Origin: Taxawa tesnikishii (nom. ined.)
Taxonomy: Eukaryota > Ascomycota > Dothideomycetes > Dothideales
Direction of reading: 5' to 3'
Assembly: GCA_030247885.1 (NCBI GenBank)
Contig: JAPDRO010000003.1
Location: 496,001 to 560,000, forward strand
Length of the DNA stretch: 64,000 bases
This document shows positions 22,323 to 32,903 of this stretch, piece after piece. The translations under genes and the position numbers were made by a program. The notes below the pieces were generated by a model. The model ran no database searches and was not told the DNA's origin. It worked only from the letters and a program-made list of their open reading frames with translations. Numbering within the stretch: position 1 is the stretch's first letter; each line of letters starts with the position of its first letter.

Positions 22323-22944
22323 GATCGTTGAGTTGGTGTTGTGGGAAATGTTGGGTTCAGATGCTTGAGCAGCACTGAGGTATGGACTTGTTTACATAGT
22401 TATCCGGGTTCGTGGAATCTCGTCGAAGCGCCTGAGCCGCCCACGATGAATCATGGTTGGTTGGATGGCGGGGAACTTGTGGAGGAGGCCATAGCTCCTG
22501 CGTTTCACCATGCCACGAGTTGCACGCAAATCATTGGACCGCGGCAGAAGTACTACCCTGTTCCAAAGCGAACCGTTCTCGAGAAGTGTTCTGATGAAGC
22601 CGACATGGAACTAAGCCTGAGGGAGGCTTGAGTAGGGTGAGAGCGAAGTGGAAGTGAGGTAGCTAAGCATTCAAGCGTTTGAGATAGCTTATGGGTGAAC
22701 ACGAGAACATAATCCATTTCAATCCAGAAGGGTATCGATGACTGAAACCAGGAGCTCCCGCCAAACATTACAACTATATTGTCCCAAAACATCCAAGCCA
22801 TTAAACATTCGTCTCTCTCTCTTGCATGTAGTAGATTGCCGAACAACCTTTCCTGCAGCCATCCTCACGTCGCCTCTTTCCGGAGAGTTTCAGCCACAGC
22901 ACGTCTCTCCCTACGAGACGGACCTTAGTTGCCCATCATAAACG
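22323..22944. other. Intergenic promoter region
   Basis: Upstream region of the preceding minus-strand gene and 3' flank of the hydrolase gene. Nothing else is seen. Confidence 0.45.
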
Positions 22945-23964
22945 TCAAAGCTCCCCAGTCTTCGCACGGCCTGGCAGAGCTGCGGCTCCCTCCTGTCCAT
23001 TAAGGACATTCATGATCCAGTTCTTGCCCTCTTTTGCTTCCGGCAGCCCATAAATCCAAGCCAGCGGGAAACAGTGCATCTGCTTGTCCCAGTTCAGCCA
23101 TTCTCCCTGGACGCCTGCCTCTTGGCACTTCCGGCCGAACAGTATCGCATCGGGTGTCAAAACGTCGTAGCCTCCCGTAACGCCGTAGACCTTGATTCCT
23201 CTCTTCGCCAGCAGGCTGACATCCGCATACAACGGGGAGATACCGGGGTCACTAGGGTCTCCGTCACCTGTCCATGTTCTTGCTCGCTCGTTGATGAAGT
23301 CCAGTGTAAGCACCGGGTCGAACTTGTTGACCGTCTGTACGATCGGGTCATGTGTCTTTAGATCAACGGCTGGCGAGACGGCTAGTATAGACTCTGGACA
23401 CAACGCTGATTCGTTCTTCGCTAATGCCGTCAGAACTAGCGAGAGTGCAATGTTTCCACCCGATGAGTCTCCTGCAAAAGTGACGCTCTCGTTCTCGTCT
23501 GTGGCCTTGCGCAAGACGGTGTCGTACAGCTGTAATAACTGCGGAAGCGCCGCAGGGGCAGCGCTCTTCGGCGCGAGTGGATAGCTGACCACACTGACCA
23601 CAGAGCCGGGCACTTGTTTTGCAATCTCGGCGCACAGCTTCCAGTGTTGACCAGAAGGCGGCATCTGCCATCCGCCACCGGCGAAGTAATATATCCTCTT
23701 TCTAACCCCTCCTTTGGTACTGTGTGCGGAGGTTTTGGCGACGACGTCGTATATCCAGATGCCTTCTTCCTGCCTCTCGGAGACGCTGGCTTTTAGGATA
23801 ATGTTCTTGTAGTCTGATTTACCGAGGCGAGGGGACCCGGGAGGAAAAACTTTCTTGGGTTTGACTAGGCGTGGGCGAACAGGTTTCACCATTGTTTGCA
23901 GGATGGCCATGATGAGAGAGCGATCTGTACGATGCGTGACTTGAAGCGCGTTGGGTTGCGCCAT
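22945..23964 (-). CDS. Alpha/beta hydrolase, HSL-type esterase/lipase
   Basis: A single-exon gene of 339 aa with the alpha/beta hydrolase_3 fold. The nucleophile elbow is GDSSGGN (about residues 166-172). The oxyanion-hole block usually written HGGG reads YFAGGGWQ, as in some fungal members. The acid is in GGYDVLTPD (about 267) and the histidine in KQMHCFPL (about 297). The family cleaves short-chain esters, sterol acetates or drug-like esters; the substrate here is unknown. There is no clear signal peptide, so it is probably intracellular. The start is the first ATG of the frame. Neighbours do not suggest a pathway. Confidence 0.9.
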   Translation of the reverse strand: MAQPNALQVTHRTDRSLIMAILQTMVKPVRPRLVKPKKVFPPGSPRLGKSDYKNIILKASVSERQEEGIWIYDVVAKTSAHSTKGGVRKRIYYFAGGGWQMPPSGQHWKLCAEIAKQVPGSVVSVVSYPLAPKSAAPAALPQLLQLYDTVLRKATDENESVTFAGDSSGGNIALSLVLTALAKNESALCPESILAVSPAVDLKTHDPIVQTVNKFDPVLTLDFINERARTWTGDGDPSDPGISPLYADVSLLAKRGIKVYGVTGGYDVLTPDAILFGRKCQEAGVQGEWLNWDKQMHCFPLAWIYGLPEAKEGKNWIMNVLNGQEGAAALPGRAKTGEL

Positions 23965-24657
23965 CTTGATTATGGCAGTATGCGACAGTAATGCTTGCTG
24001 TCAATCTAGAGGTAAATGAGGCTTTCTGAATGCGAACGGAGTACGGGAATCGAAAGCGATTGGCGAAAAGAATGCGAGATGAGTGGAAAAGAGTTACTTG
24101 GTGCGAGTGAGCATTACACGCCAGCAATGACGCATGAGACTATGAGACACAGATCAACGGTGGCTTGGGCGCTCTCCCTGAGCAATACACCCGACAGACC
24201 TCGCTTGATAGCCTTCGAATACAGCGTAGTATGTCCATGTGCCAACTGTTACAAAAACATCTCTTGCCAGCTGAGATTGCGTATCATGTCCCTGAATTGA
24301 GATGTTTGCAGATGCGACGCGGAGAGTCCGAGATTCGTCGATTCAGTTCACGCCAAGACTTTCAGTCATATGAGACCGCAGCATGAAAGGATAGTTAAAA
24401 GAATTCGTACTCTCTCTGACAACCGGAAGCCAACAGTCCGACATCGCTCTGTTAGACGAAGTCTAGATGAGGTTCAAATAAAGCCTAAGTCAACTACAGG
24501 TGAAGTTCCTGGAACTGTTCACTTCCGGATATCGTTGGAGCTTAATAGTACACCATGTTGCTTCTCTTCCGAAAGGAGCACATCCGGTCGTCAACCAACA
24601 GCAGTGGACTTCCTCTATCAGTCCGTAGCCATACGTAGCCATACCTCCAGCCACTGC
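23965..24657. other. Intergenic region
   Basis: Promoter side of the hydrolase gene and 3' flank of the next minus-strand gene. No gene is seen; there is a short direct repeat (CGTAGCCATAC) near 24626-24645. Confidence 0.45.
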
Positions 24658-25827
24658 TCAGTTACGCCCCTTGTTCTGCTGGCGAGCTTCTTTCTCTGCC
24701 TTAACGCGCTCCCTTTCCCGTGACTTAGCCTCGGACCAGTTCTCAACGATCCAATCCCTTGCATCCACTCTAACAGCATCCTTCTCTTGGATCAGCATAG
24801 CCGCAAACTGGGGTTGCAATTTGGGATCAAGTTCCGGTCGCTCCCTCAAGAGGGGCCGATCCTCCTTGAAGTCGACCCATCGTTTGAAGGCCCGGACGAC
24901 AAGGTTTAGCTTGTCGTTGGAGAGCTGCGCTTCAGACTGAATGACTCCGGTGATATAGCGCCATGCAATCTCCTCATCCATCTCCTTTTGAATGACTGCG
25001 AATCGGTGGTTGTACTCCTTTTGTTTATCGAAGAATTCCAGGGCTTCGTGTAAAACCTTACATCTTCTATCCAAGAAAGCATCTTTCTTTCGATCTGGAA
25101 CGTGGGGAACATACTCGTCTATGAAACGCCGGAACATGCCCCTTGTCTTCAGGCGGCGACGGTCATTTGACTTTTCTGACCTGTCTTGGAACGCCTTCTT
25201 ATCGAACAACTTGCATCCCAGAATCCAATCGAAAAGCTGCTTCTCAGATTCAAACCCGCGTTCGTACCGCAAGGAGTCTAGGCCAAGGAAGTCCATAACG
25301 TCCTTCGGCTGCATGCTGAGGAAGATCATGCTAGCTTTCCGATTCTTAGCTTCAGATTCTTGGATGCGAACGTGTAAACCTTTGTCCGTTGCCGTAAGTC
25401 CATAACCGCGGATGGTGACGCCCAATATCTGCCAAAGGTCGCCATACGATTGCAAGAACGCCAGCCATTCAAGAGTACCCGGCTCGCAGACGTTGATATC
25501 CACTTGAGCGTAGATAGGGTCGCCTTTAGATGGCAGAGGCACGGCGAAAGTGTGTACACCACGGCTGACGTGACGCTCTGCTGAGATGGCAGCAAGTATG
25601 CTGCCCAGAAGGTCGGAGTTTTTCGAGCCTTCCACCAGAAAGTCAATGTCGCCATAATCTACCTTTCCAGGCGCTTCAATGGGACAAGCGACTTTGGCGA
25701 AGAGTCCCGATAGCTGTACCGTAATCTTGTTCTTCAACGCTTGATAGACAGACGGTTCCATTCTGGGTGTTCGAAGTGGTGGCTCGCCATTAGGACCCAA
25801 TACTCCGCTAAAGGCTTGTCCGCCCAT
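24658..25827 (-). CDS. Nucleotidyltransferase-like fungal protein, 389 aa
   Basis: The frame is open to 25926, but only from a TTG; the first ATG is at 25827 and gives MGGQAFSGVLGPNGEPP. Early in the protein KVDYGDIDFLVEG (about residues 54-66) followed by PIYAQVDINVC (about 104-114) matches the G-D-x-D-x-h ... h-D-h pattern of the nucleotidyltransferase fold metal site. The rest is helical and charged, with a basic tail (EKEARQQNKGRN). The substrate is unknown. The open stretch upstream of the ATG encodes a Leu/Pro run built from a short DNA repeat and is probably 5' leader. Confidence 0.6.
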   Translation of the reverse strand: MGGQAFSGVLGPNGEPPLRTPRMEPSVYQALKNKITVQLSGLFAKVACPIEAPGKVDYGDIDFLVEGSKNSDLLGSILAAISAERHVSRGVHTFAVPLPSKGDPIYAQVDINVCEPGTLEWLAFLQSYGDLWQILGVTIRGYGLTATDKGLHVRIQESEAKNRKASMIFLSMQPKDVMDFLGLDSLRYERGFESEKQLFDWILGCKLFDKKAFQDRSEKSNDRRRLKTRGMFRRFIDEYVPHVPDRKKDAFLDRRCKVLHEALEFFDKQKEYNHRFAVIQKEMDEEIAWRYITGVIQSEAQLSNDKLNLVVRAFKRWVDFKEDRPLLRERPELDPKLQPQFAAMLIQEKDAVRVDARDWIVENWSEAKSRERERVKAEKEARQQNKGRN

Positions 25828-26392
25828 TAGAACAGTAGGCGGCAGCGGCAACAGTGGTAGCAGCAACGGTAGCAGCAAAGGTAGGAGTGGTAGCAGGAGG
25901 TGGTTCCAGTAGCGGGTGTGTCGCAAACAGAAGGGTTGAGGGCCTAGGATAGAGAAAATGGACGGTTTTCACGCAAATATATGGTGACCCACAGCAAACA
26001 GCGCTGATGAAAGGAAGGGGCTATGCTCGTGGAAGATGTTGAAGAGATTCTCAGCTTGACTCACAACCACTCTTAGTCTTTACGATGATGCCTTGAAACC
26101 CGACGATGAAATCACAAACACATCTCAAGCATGTCTACAGGTACCAAGCAGCAGCACTTCACGCTGAGCATATCAAGCAAGAGAGAAACAAAACACCTCT
26201 AAGGAGAGGAGAGCAAGAGGCACGCAGTTGGAGAGATAACCGAGCATTGGCGCTTCGGCTAGGGAAGTCCCTGCAGGACCGATGTCATAACGATCAGAGC
26301 TTCCCCAGAAATTTGAGTCGCATTTTGCTGGAAGCTCGAGTCTTCTCATAAACATTTTCACACATACATCTATCTGGATACATCTTGTCAAT
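25828..26392. other. Divergent promoter region
   Basis: Shared upstream region of the nucleotidyltransferase-like gene (minus) and the NAP/SET gene (plus). The left end carries a GGTAGCA/GGCAGCA-type repeat. No gene is seen. Confidence 0.5.
25839..25905. repeat. Imperfect GGTAGCAGC-type repeat
   Basis: Six to seven imperfect units of GGTAGCAGC/AACGGTAGC directly upstream of the nucleotidyltransferase-like start codon. Read on the minus strand they give a Leu/Pro run in frame with the gene. Confidence 0.7.
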
Positions 26393-27481
26393 ATGTCAAC
26401 AGATATGGAAGAGTCACCCATCCACTATGAAGACCTCGCAGAGATCGAGGCGGAGTTTGAGGAAGTGGACCTCGAGATGAGTGAGTGTTCTCAAATCTTA
26501 TGCTCAACTTAGGCTAACCAGCGCGCAGTCCGCAAACAGTACACACTTAGCGCGCCCATCTATGCAAAGCGCAGAGAGGTTGTCGGACAGATTCCAAACT
26601 TCTGGCCCCTGGTGTTCGAGCAAGCCCCACCAGAGATTGATTCATTCATCCAGCCAACAGATAGCGAGATCTTCGGCAAGGCCTTGACCGGGTTCGAGGT
26701 CTCGCGCTTCGAGATCCCTGTTGGACCCGAGAACATCAAGAGCGACGCCTCTGGCAACCCAAGGAGCTTGTCTTTCAAATTTGAGTTCGCCGACAACGAG
26801 TGGTTTACCGACAAGGCAGTGGAGAAGAAGTTCTGGTACCGAAGAGCAAGCGACGGCTGGGCCGGACTTGTCTCGGAGCCTGTGAAGATCAACTGGAAGA
26901 AGGGCAGAGACCCGACGCAGGGTTTGATGGATGGCGCAACCAAGCTGTGGGAAGCGCGCAAGAAGGCCGGCGACATGAAGAAGGAGGATTTGCCTGAGTA
27001 CAAGGCGCTTGAGAAGCTCACCAGCCAGTGGAATGGTCAGAACACAAGCTTTTTCACCTGGTTTGCATACGTCTCAGGCCACCAGTACGTCAGCGCTGAG
27101 GAGTCGGCTGCAGCTGTGAGGACTGAGGCAGAGAGGAAGCAAAATAAGAAGAGCGGCAAGGAGGTTGAGGAGGCCGAAGGGGAGGATGAGGACGAGGAAC
27201 TCGAGCAGGATGACAACCCAGTCGAGGTACATGAGGCCGGCGAGGAGCTGGCCAACGTGTTGGCTGAGGACCTGTGGCCATCTGCCATCAAGTACTTCAC
27301 GGCTGCGCAAGAGATGGCTGAGATGGGCGACCTGGAATTCGATGATGAAGACGAGGATATGGAGGACGATGACGACGAGGATGGACCAGTTGATATTAGG
27401 GCCCTAGTGCAGAGCATTGGTTCGAGCAAGAAGAAAGCTAAGGACGAAGCTGGCCCGCCGAAGAAGAAGCAGAAGAAATAA
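26393..27481 (+). CDS. NAP-family histone chaperone, SET/Vps75-type
   Basis: Binds histones and helps assemble or disassemble nucleosomes; Vps75 also activates the Rtt109 acetyltransferase. Exons are 26393-26480 and 26529-27481 with a 48-nt intron; total 1041 nt, 346 aa. A short N-terminal dimerisation helix (EDLAEIEAEFEEVDLEM) is followed by the earmuff domain. It includes RREVVGQIPNFWPLVFEQ, then ALTGFEVSRFEIP, FEFADNEWFTDKAVEKKFWY and NTSFFTWFAYV, typical of SET rather than Nap1. The C-terminal 100 residues are acidic (runs of Asp/Glu) and the last residues are Lys-rich (PPKKKQKK), a likely nuclear localisation signal. Confidence 0.9.
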
Positions 27482-27650
27482 GCGAAGAATTTGAGAGCTT
27501 TAGCTCTTGCTCCGTTGGGGACGTCACGTTGTGACAATGGAAGGTATCCTAGGGCATGATAAAAAGAACGTATATTAGACGAGATCTAATGGGAGAGCAG
27601 CACGCAGGTCATAACGTATGCTTGTGTGTTCCGTGTCAATTAACCGCCGC

Positions 27651-28264
27651 TCAGTCACGCCGCTGGCTTCTTGGGGGCTGAACCGGAAGCGTAGCGTAGT
27701 TCGCCATAGCCTGCAAGTTCTTCTCCGGAGTCATCGTCTCGGAATTTTCGAGCAACTCTGCCAACAATTTGAAGTAGTTGATATAAAAGGCAGGCGTGAA
27801 CGTGTTGAAGAACCTGGACTCCTCGTTCGTCGGGTTGCTGAACGTGTGAGGCGCCCGCGTCGGCACCACCACGTAATCTCCTGCTTTAGCGTCTATCTCC
27901 TTAGCAGGCTGGTCATCGATGGCGGGGACGTGGAACCGGATGGTTCCTTTGGTGACAAGGAATGTCTCGTCATGCATTTCATGCCAGTGTGCTGGCGGAC
28001 CGGAAGTGTTTGGAGGAACGATGAGTTCAACCGTACTGATTCGCATGTCTTGGGTATAGTTTAGCACGGGCCGATGTGAGGTGCTGGTGCTATGCCATAC
28101 CGGTTCGGGAGCCATCCTCCATGATCCGGAGCTGCACGTTTCCCAATTTCAACACGTCCCCGCTTTCGCCGGGACGAAGTTGATAGGTACATCTGTTCCC
28201 AATCAACAAGCGCCGGATATACCGAACTGAGCCTCCGCCACTTACTGGGTGTTGGAAGAGACAT
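27651..28264 (-). CDS. Small cupin-domain protein, with a 19-nt GT...AG gap
   Basis: A single cupin_2 barrel. The first metal motif is HWHEMHDETFLVTKG and the second GDYVVVPTRAPHTF. The family covers dioxygenases, isomerases and binding proteins; the substrate is unknown. Exons by my reading are 28264-28246, 28226-28101 and 28048-27651, giving 543 nt and 180 aa. The second intron (52 nt, GTATGG...CAAG, branch-like GCTAAAC) is normal. The first gap, between MSLPTP and RYIRRLL, is only 19 nt (GTAAGT...CTCAG). Skipping it restores the N-terminus expected for the family. If it is not removed, translation could begin at a later ATG and would still keep the cupin motifs. Confidence 0.8.
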
Positions 28265-29216
28265 TCTCCACAAAACACACAGCCACGAAAGGTTCTTAGA
28301 CTCTAGGGTAGCTTGACGTTCGAGGAATTCGAATGCAGAAACGATGGAGAGTGTAGAGAAGAATGTCGTGTTGTTATGCTGCCGACGGCCACAGCGTGGT
28401 CATCGCCACGGCGTCGGAGAGGGAAAAGGCCGATGTCGTTGTCGGCGACCGTTCATACATATCGAGGTGACGCTGCCTCTGCAGGACTGCTTACTATGGT
28501 CCATACAGTCTACAAGCGGCCACACAAACGTGGAAAGGGCCGGACAGCGAAGGATTCCCTTTGCTGATGGAGACAAGAGAAGACTCTCCTGATCGGAGAT
28601 GGACAGGGCTGAACAACCGACGTCAAGAGAAATCGGATCGCATCCTTTTGTCTTCACCGTGTCCGTCACATTCCACCGGTTCAATGCCTGTTGTGCACAA
28701 CCAAGCACCAACATGCTACTGTACGCATCTCGATAATGAGTATCGGAGAAGGTGTTTGTTCCTTAGGTATAGCTACCACAGATCAATAGCTGCCGAGGCT
28801 CATTCTCCGGGACACGGTCCGCAATGCCTTCATGACAGTTTAGCCGTCGCGTCTTCGCGTTGCTTTCCCACCATGCGCCGTCTTGACGAGTCTGAGTCCG
28901 GACAAGCTATCCCTTACGGAGAAGATCCTCCGCAGCTAATCTGTATCCCCTCAGGAAAACCAGTTTAGTAGGTGCATCTTATTGGTTCTTTGCTCGATGG
29001 CTTTTCTTTCCAGGCCAGATCCCGGCCTGATCCTTGCTGTTTACCATCACGAGAGAACGCCCAGCTCTTGGTTGCTAGGTGAGACTACTCCAGTATGCAT
29101 AACGATCTAGCGCATCAAGGTGCGACTCCGTCTGGGCAGAAGGGTATATGAAGAGGCCATCGGTCTGTAACGGCCTCTTGCTCACCTGCTTCGACTTTCT
29201 ACACCCACCAAGCACA
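28265..29216. other. Divergent intergenic region
   Basis: Promoters of the cupin gene (minus) and GH1 gene (plus). A TATA-like GGTATATGAAG lies at 29144-29154. Short frames here have no recognisable domain. Confidence 0.5.
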
Positions 29217-31309
29217 ATGCGGGCATCTTCCTCAGTGCCGGGCGCTGCCCTTTCTGGTGTCTTCCTCTCTCTCGCATCCGTCACCTATGGCCAGTTGTAC
29301 GGCAACGCTACCATCGCGGGCAATGCTACCACCGTAGCATCGATCCCTCCGCCGTCTGGGTTCAGCTTCGCTAACCCAACCGGTGTTTCGACAACATACG
29401 CTACGAAGTCCTACAATGAATCTCTGGCAAGCACACAGTTGCCCCAGACAGACTTCTCTAACGAGCGCCTGGCCTTCCTCTGGGATCAGGTTGGTCCTGT
29501 GGCAACGGGACCTGTCACCACAACAGTCAGCCCGACGCCTGAGCCTTCCAAATATGCAAGCCCTGGGGTCTTCCACCCCTATATTCCTAGCTATGAGCCA
29601 GGTTTAGCCAACGCCAAGCTGCCGCCGAACTTCGTCTGGGGCGTGGCTTCAAGTGCCTATCAAATAGAGGTGGGCGCTGCAAAGACTCGAGTACGGAGGG
29701 CCCGCGCTGATGTCTTTCACAGGGTGCTGCAGATGCTGAAGGAAAGGGCCCATCGATCTGGGACCTTCTCTCCCACCGTGTTCCGAACCAGGTTGCCGAC
29801 AACACCACTGCAGATGTTGTTGCCGAGCACTACTACCTGTACAAGCAGGACTTCGCCAGGTTGAAGTCACTTGGTATTCCTGCATTCAGCCCTAGTATAA
29901 GCTGGCCGAGAATCTTCCCATTCGGCAAGGGACCGATCAACGAGGCGGGAGTCAAACACTATGACGATGTCATCGCTGAACTGGTCCGCAACGGGATCCA
30001 GCCTGCTGTGACATTGTTCCACTGGGACACTCCGCTTGCGCTCTTTAATGAGTACGGTGGCTGGTCCGATCGTCAGATCATCGATGATTACTTTAACTAC
30101 GCGACATTTATCATTCAGCGTTACGACCAGTACGTGTCTCACTGGTTTACCATCAACGAACCTCAGTACTGTAAGTAAACACTAAGCCTGTCGTTTGAGA
30201 ACCAGAGCTAATGCATGTACCTCAGGCAACTGGCAATACTCATACTACCCAGCGGGCAAATACTATCCTGCCTACAACAACATCACCGGAGGTTTACCAG
30301 CACGATTCACTTGCGGACATTACACCCTCCTCGCCCACGCAAAAGTCGCCAAGTGGTATCATAACACTTTCAAAGGCCGGGGCCGCATCACTTTCAAAAA
30401 CTCCGGCAACTACTTCGAGCCAAACTCCACCTCCGCCGCCGACGTCGAATCCGCGCAGCGAAACTATGATTACTCGCTTGGCTGGTTCAACGACCCAGTG
30501 TGGAACGACGGCGACTACCCAGCCTCCCTGCGTGATACTCTAGGTGATCTCCTCCCTACATTTACCGATGAGGAGAAGGCCCTGGTCAGGGGTTCTTGCG
30601 ACTTCTTCGCCATCGACGGGTAAGCTTCGCAATGCCTTCCCCAAAGTCTCCACTTGCTGACACTCCCTAGTTACACCTCATACTACGCATACGGTATTGC
30701 CAACTTCACGCAGTGTGTGAGCAACAGCTCCTACCCCGGCTATCCAGAGTGTGCAGGATCCGTATCTACCGCTCCAGACGGCTTCCCCATCGGTCCCTCT
30801 GGCGACAACGGTGTCTCTTGGCTCTACGATACCCCAACCGGCATTCGTCGCTTCTTAAAGCACATTACCACTGTTCTGTTCCCTAGCGTTCCCGATATCA
30901 TGGTCTCGGAGTTCGGTTTCGCCGAGCCCTTTGAGGGACAGCAGACCTCCCTGAACACCATTCTTTGGGATCTGAGGAGAGCCGATTATTATCAGAGCTA
31001 CCTGGACAACATCCTCGCTTCTATTTACTATGATGGTGTTAACGTGACTGGTGCTTGGGGCTGGGCTATCTTTGATAACTTTGAGTGGGGCTCTGGTACC
31101 AGTGTTCGCTTTGGCTTGCAGGTAAGTTTACAGAGTGCGTTATGCGAGATGGGGTGCGGTGCTAACTATTTCTGTAGTACGTCAACTACACCTCCCTCGA
31201 GCGTGTGCCCAAGGCTAGTATGTTCACGTTCTTGAACTGGTTCAAGAGTCACGGCGACAGCAGTGCCGGTGGCAGTGGGAACTACAGCATCCCAGCGAAG
31301 AAGCACTGA
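29217..31309 (+). CDS. Secreted glycoside hydrolase family 1 (beta-glucosidase type)
   Basis: Hydrolyses beta-glycosides. Exons are 29217-29669, 29723-30170, 30226-30619, 30671-31121 and 31178-31309 (introns 51-56 nt), giving 1878 nt and 625 aa. The ATG at 29217 gives a signal peptide (MRASSSVPGAALSGVFLSLA); an upstream in-frame ATG at 29148 would mask it. A Thr/Pro-rich extension of about 120 residues precedes the GH1 barrel, which begins LPPNFVWGVASSAYQIEGAA. The acid/base Glu is in FTINEPQ (about residue 297). The nucleophile Glu is in VSEFGFAEP (about 512), where most GH1 enzymes have TENG. Several Asn-x-Ser/Thr sites suggest glycosylation. Confidence 0.92.
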
Positions 31310-32903
31310 GGAGTGTGGTCACTTAAGCCGAACAGGAAGCGCTCCAGTATTCACGTCCAGCCTCGGATGGGAAGTCTACACGTAGTTTAACTGGCATGCT
31401 TGCCGATGTACGAACGTACGTACAATACAAAATGAGACAATTGGACAACGTACGAAAACCCCTTGCCTGTGGGTTTTTGTGGAGGCTCGCTGGCAGTTCA
31501 TCTTGCTGTGTCACAAGAGCAGGAGTCAATTCCACTCCGTCGTTTTCCTCAAAGGGAGATGAAGATGAGAGAAGGGATGGCCGTGAGGCTTTGAATGGAG
31601 CTGTGTGCTGCCGTTGTGCTGCGCTTGCCACTCCAGGCGGCTGTTGGTGGTTGTAAGCTTGACTTGATTGTCCCATAGAGACGATTTGGATTTGAGGCGG
31701 CGAAGTAACACGGGCTGCTGAAACGCACGTGTTTCAGAACCAGGCGGCTGACCCGATTTGACTCGCACCCGTATGCAAGGAAGCAGAAGGACAGTCGTGA
31801 GATCCGGATATGGATGACTGGCGGTCAGATGGTGGTGGCATCTGTACAGAGCGCGTGATCGTCGAGGCATAGATAGGGCATCGTTAGACAATCGATGGTC
31901 TTATCGGCGGTTGGTTCTGGGAGCCCCGCCAAAGTAGTCCAATGCAGCTAAGATCGAGTCGGCGAGTGATGCCAAACCCAAGATGAAGTGCGTGATTCCA
32001 GTCGCAAGATTGACAAGCAGCTGTCTCAGCGACGTGTTGTGCTTAGGCCGTTCCTCCACCCTCTCACAAATCAACTGTATAGACTGGAGCTCATACGTCG
32101 AAAAAGATCAAGTTCCTGCATAAAGTTACCGCATCCTGGAATCTCCCGTAGCCCGAATTCGGCTAGCGGCCTCCGTCATTGCCCAAGAGGCATGGGTATA
32201 CCCGTACCATATACCTCACCACCACCATTTCCAAGCCAATAACTACGCCTGTACCAGCTTCTCAAGAGCAACTTAGCGCGCCAGACTCAGCATCTCCATT
32301 CCACTAAAGCCGCTCCTTTGTCCGGTTCCCAAAGACGAGGCGGAAGACACAGGAAGCTACAAACCCTCGTCAGGTCCGACTGAGTCGCCGTGCAAGCTCT
32401 CCACCATCAGCGTATCTAGGCGAACGCCATCTCTGCAGCATATACCACTATTTTAAGAATCGCATCGTGCACGATCGGAGTGGCTGTGTAGACAGTTGCT
32501 GCTCCGCTAGGCACACGACACGCATCCCCTCTGAAGCATCCGCAACAGCATTGCCGACGGCTGACGTCTCCGGCCTTTGAGGCCTGGTAGACTCCAGGAT
32601 AGAATCGACAGCCAACGAGCTGGCAGGCGAACGGCCTTCCACAAATCCCACCCTCGAATCCACCTCCGACGTCCAATCCACTTCCCCTGCCACTTCTTCT
32701 CGGCCGCCCCAAATCTCAGCACCTTCTCCAAACCAAGCTGCCTCATCCCCGGCAATTCCAACGACCTGTCGAGCGGGTTAAGAGCGCCTAAGCGACGACG
32801 AAGTTCGTCGTCCTTGTCAGAGTATATACCCGGCGCGAGTACATCTTCCGCTCATTCCGTAAAGCGGCAGAAAGCCGCCGAATCCGAGTCCCACAGTACG
32901 AAC
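31310..32903. other. Intergenic region; possible 5' part of the next gene
   Basis: Most holds nothing recognisable. From 32577 to 32903 the frame of the next gene is open without an ATG and encodes a basic stretch (LRAPKRRRSSSSLSEYIPG) that looks like protein, so an upstream exon with the true start may exist. Confidence 0.4.

Noticed and set aside
27037-27537. Serine-rich minus-strand frame opposite the NAP/SET gene
   Set aside because: It is the antisense of the acidic GAG/GAC codons of the chaperone tail.
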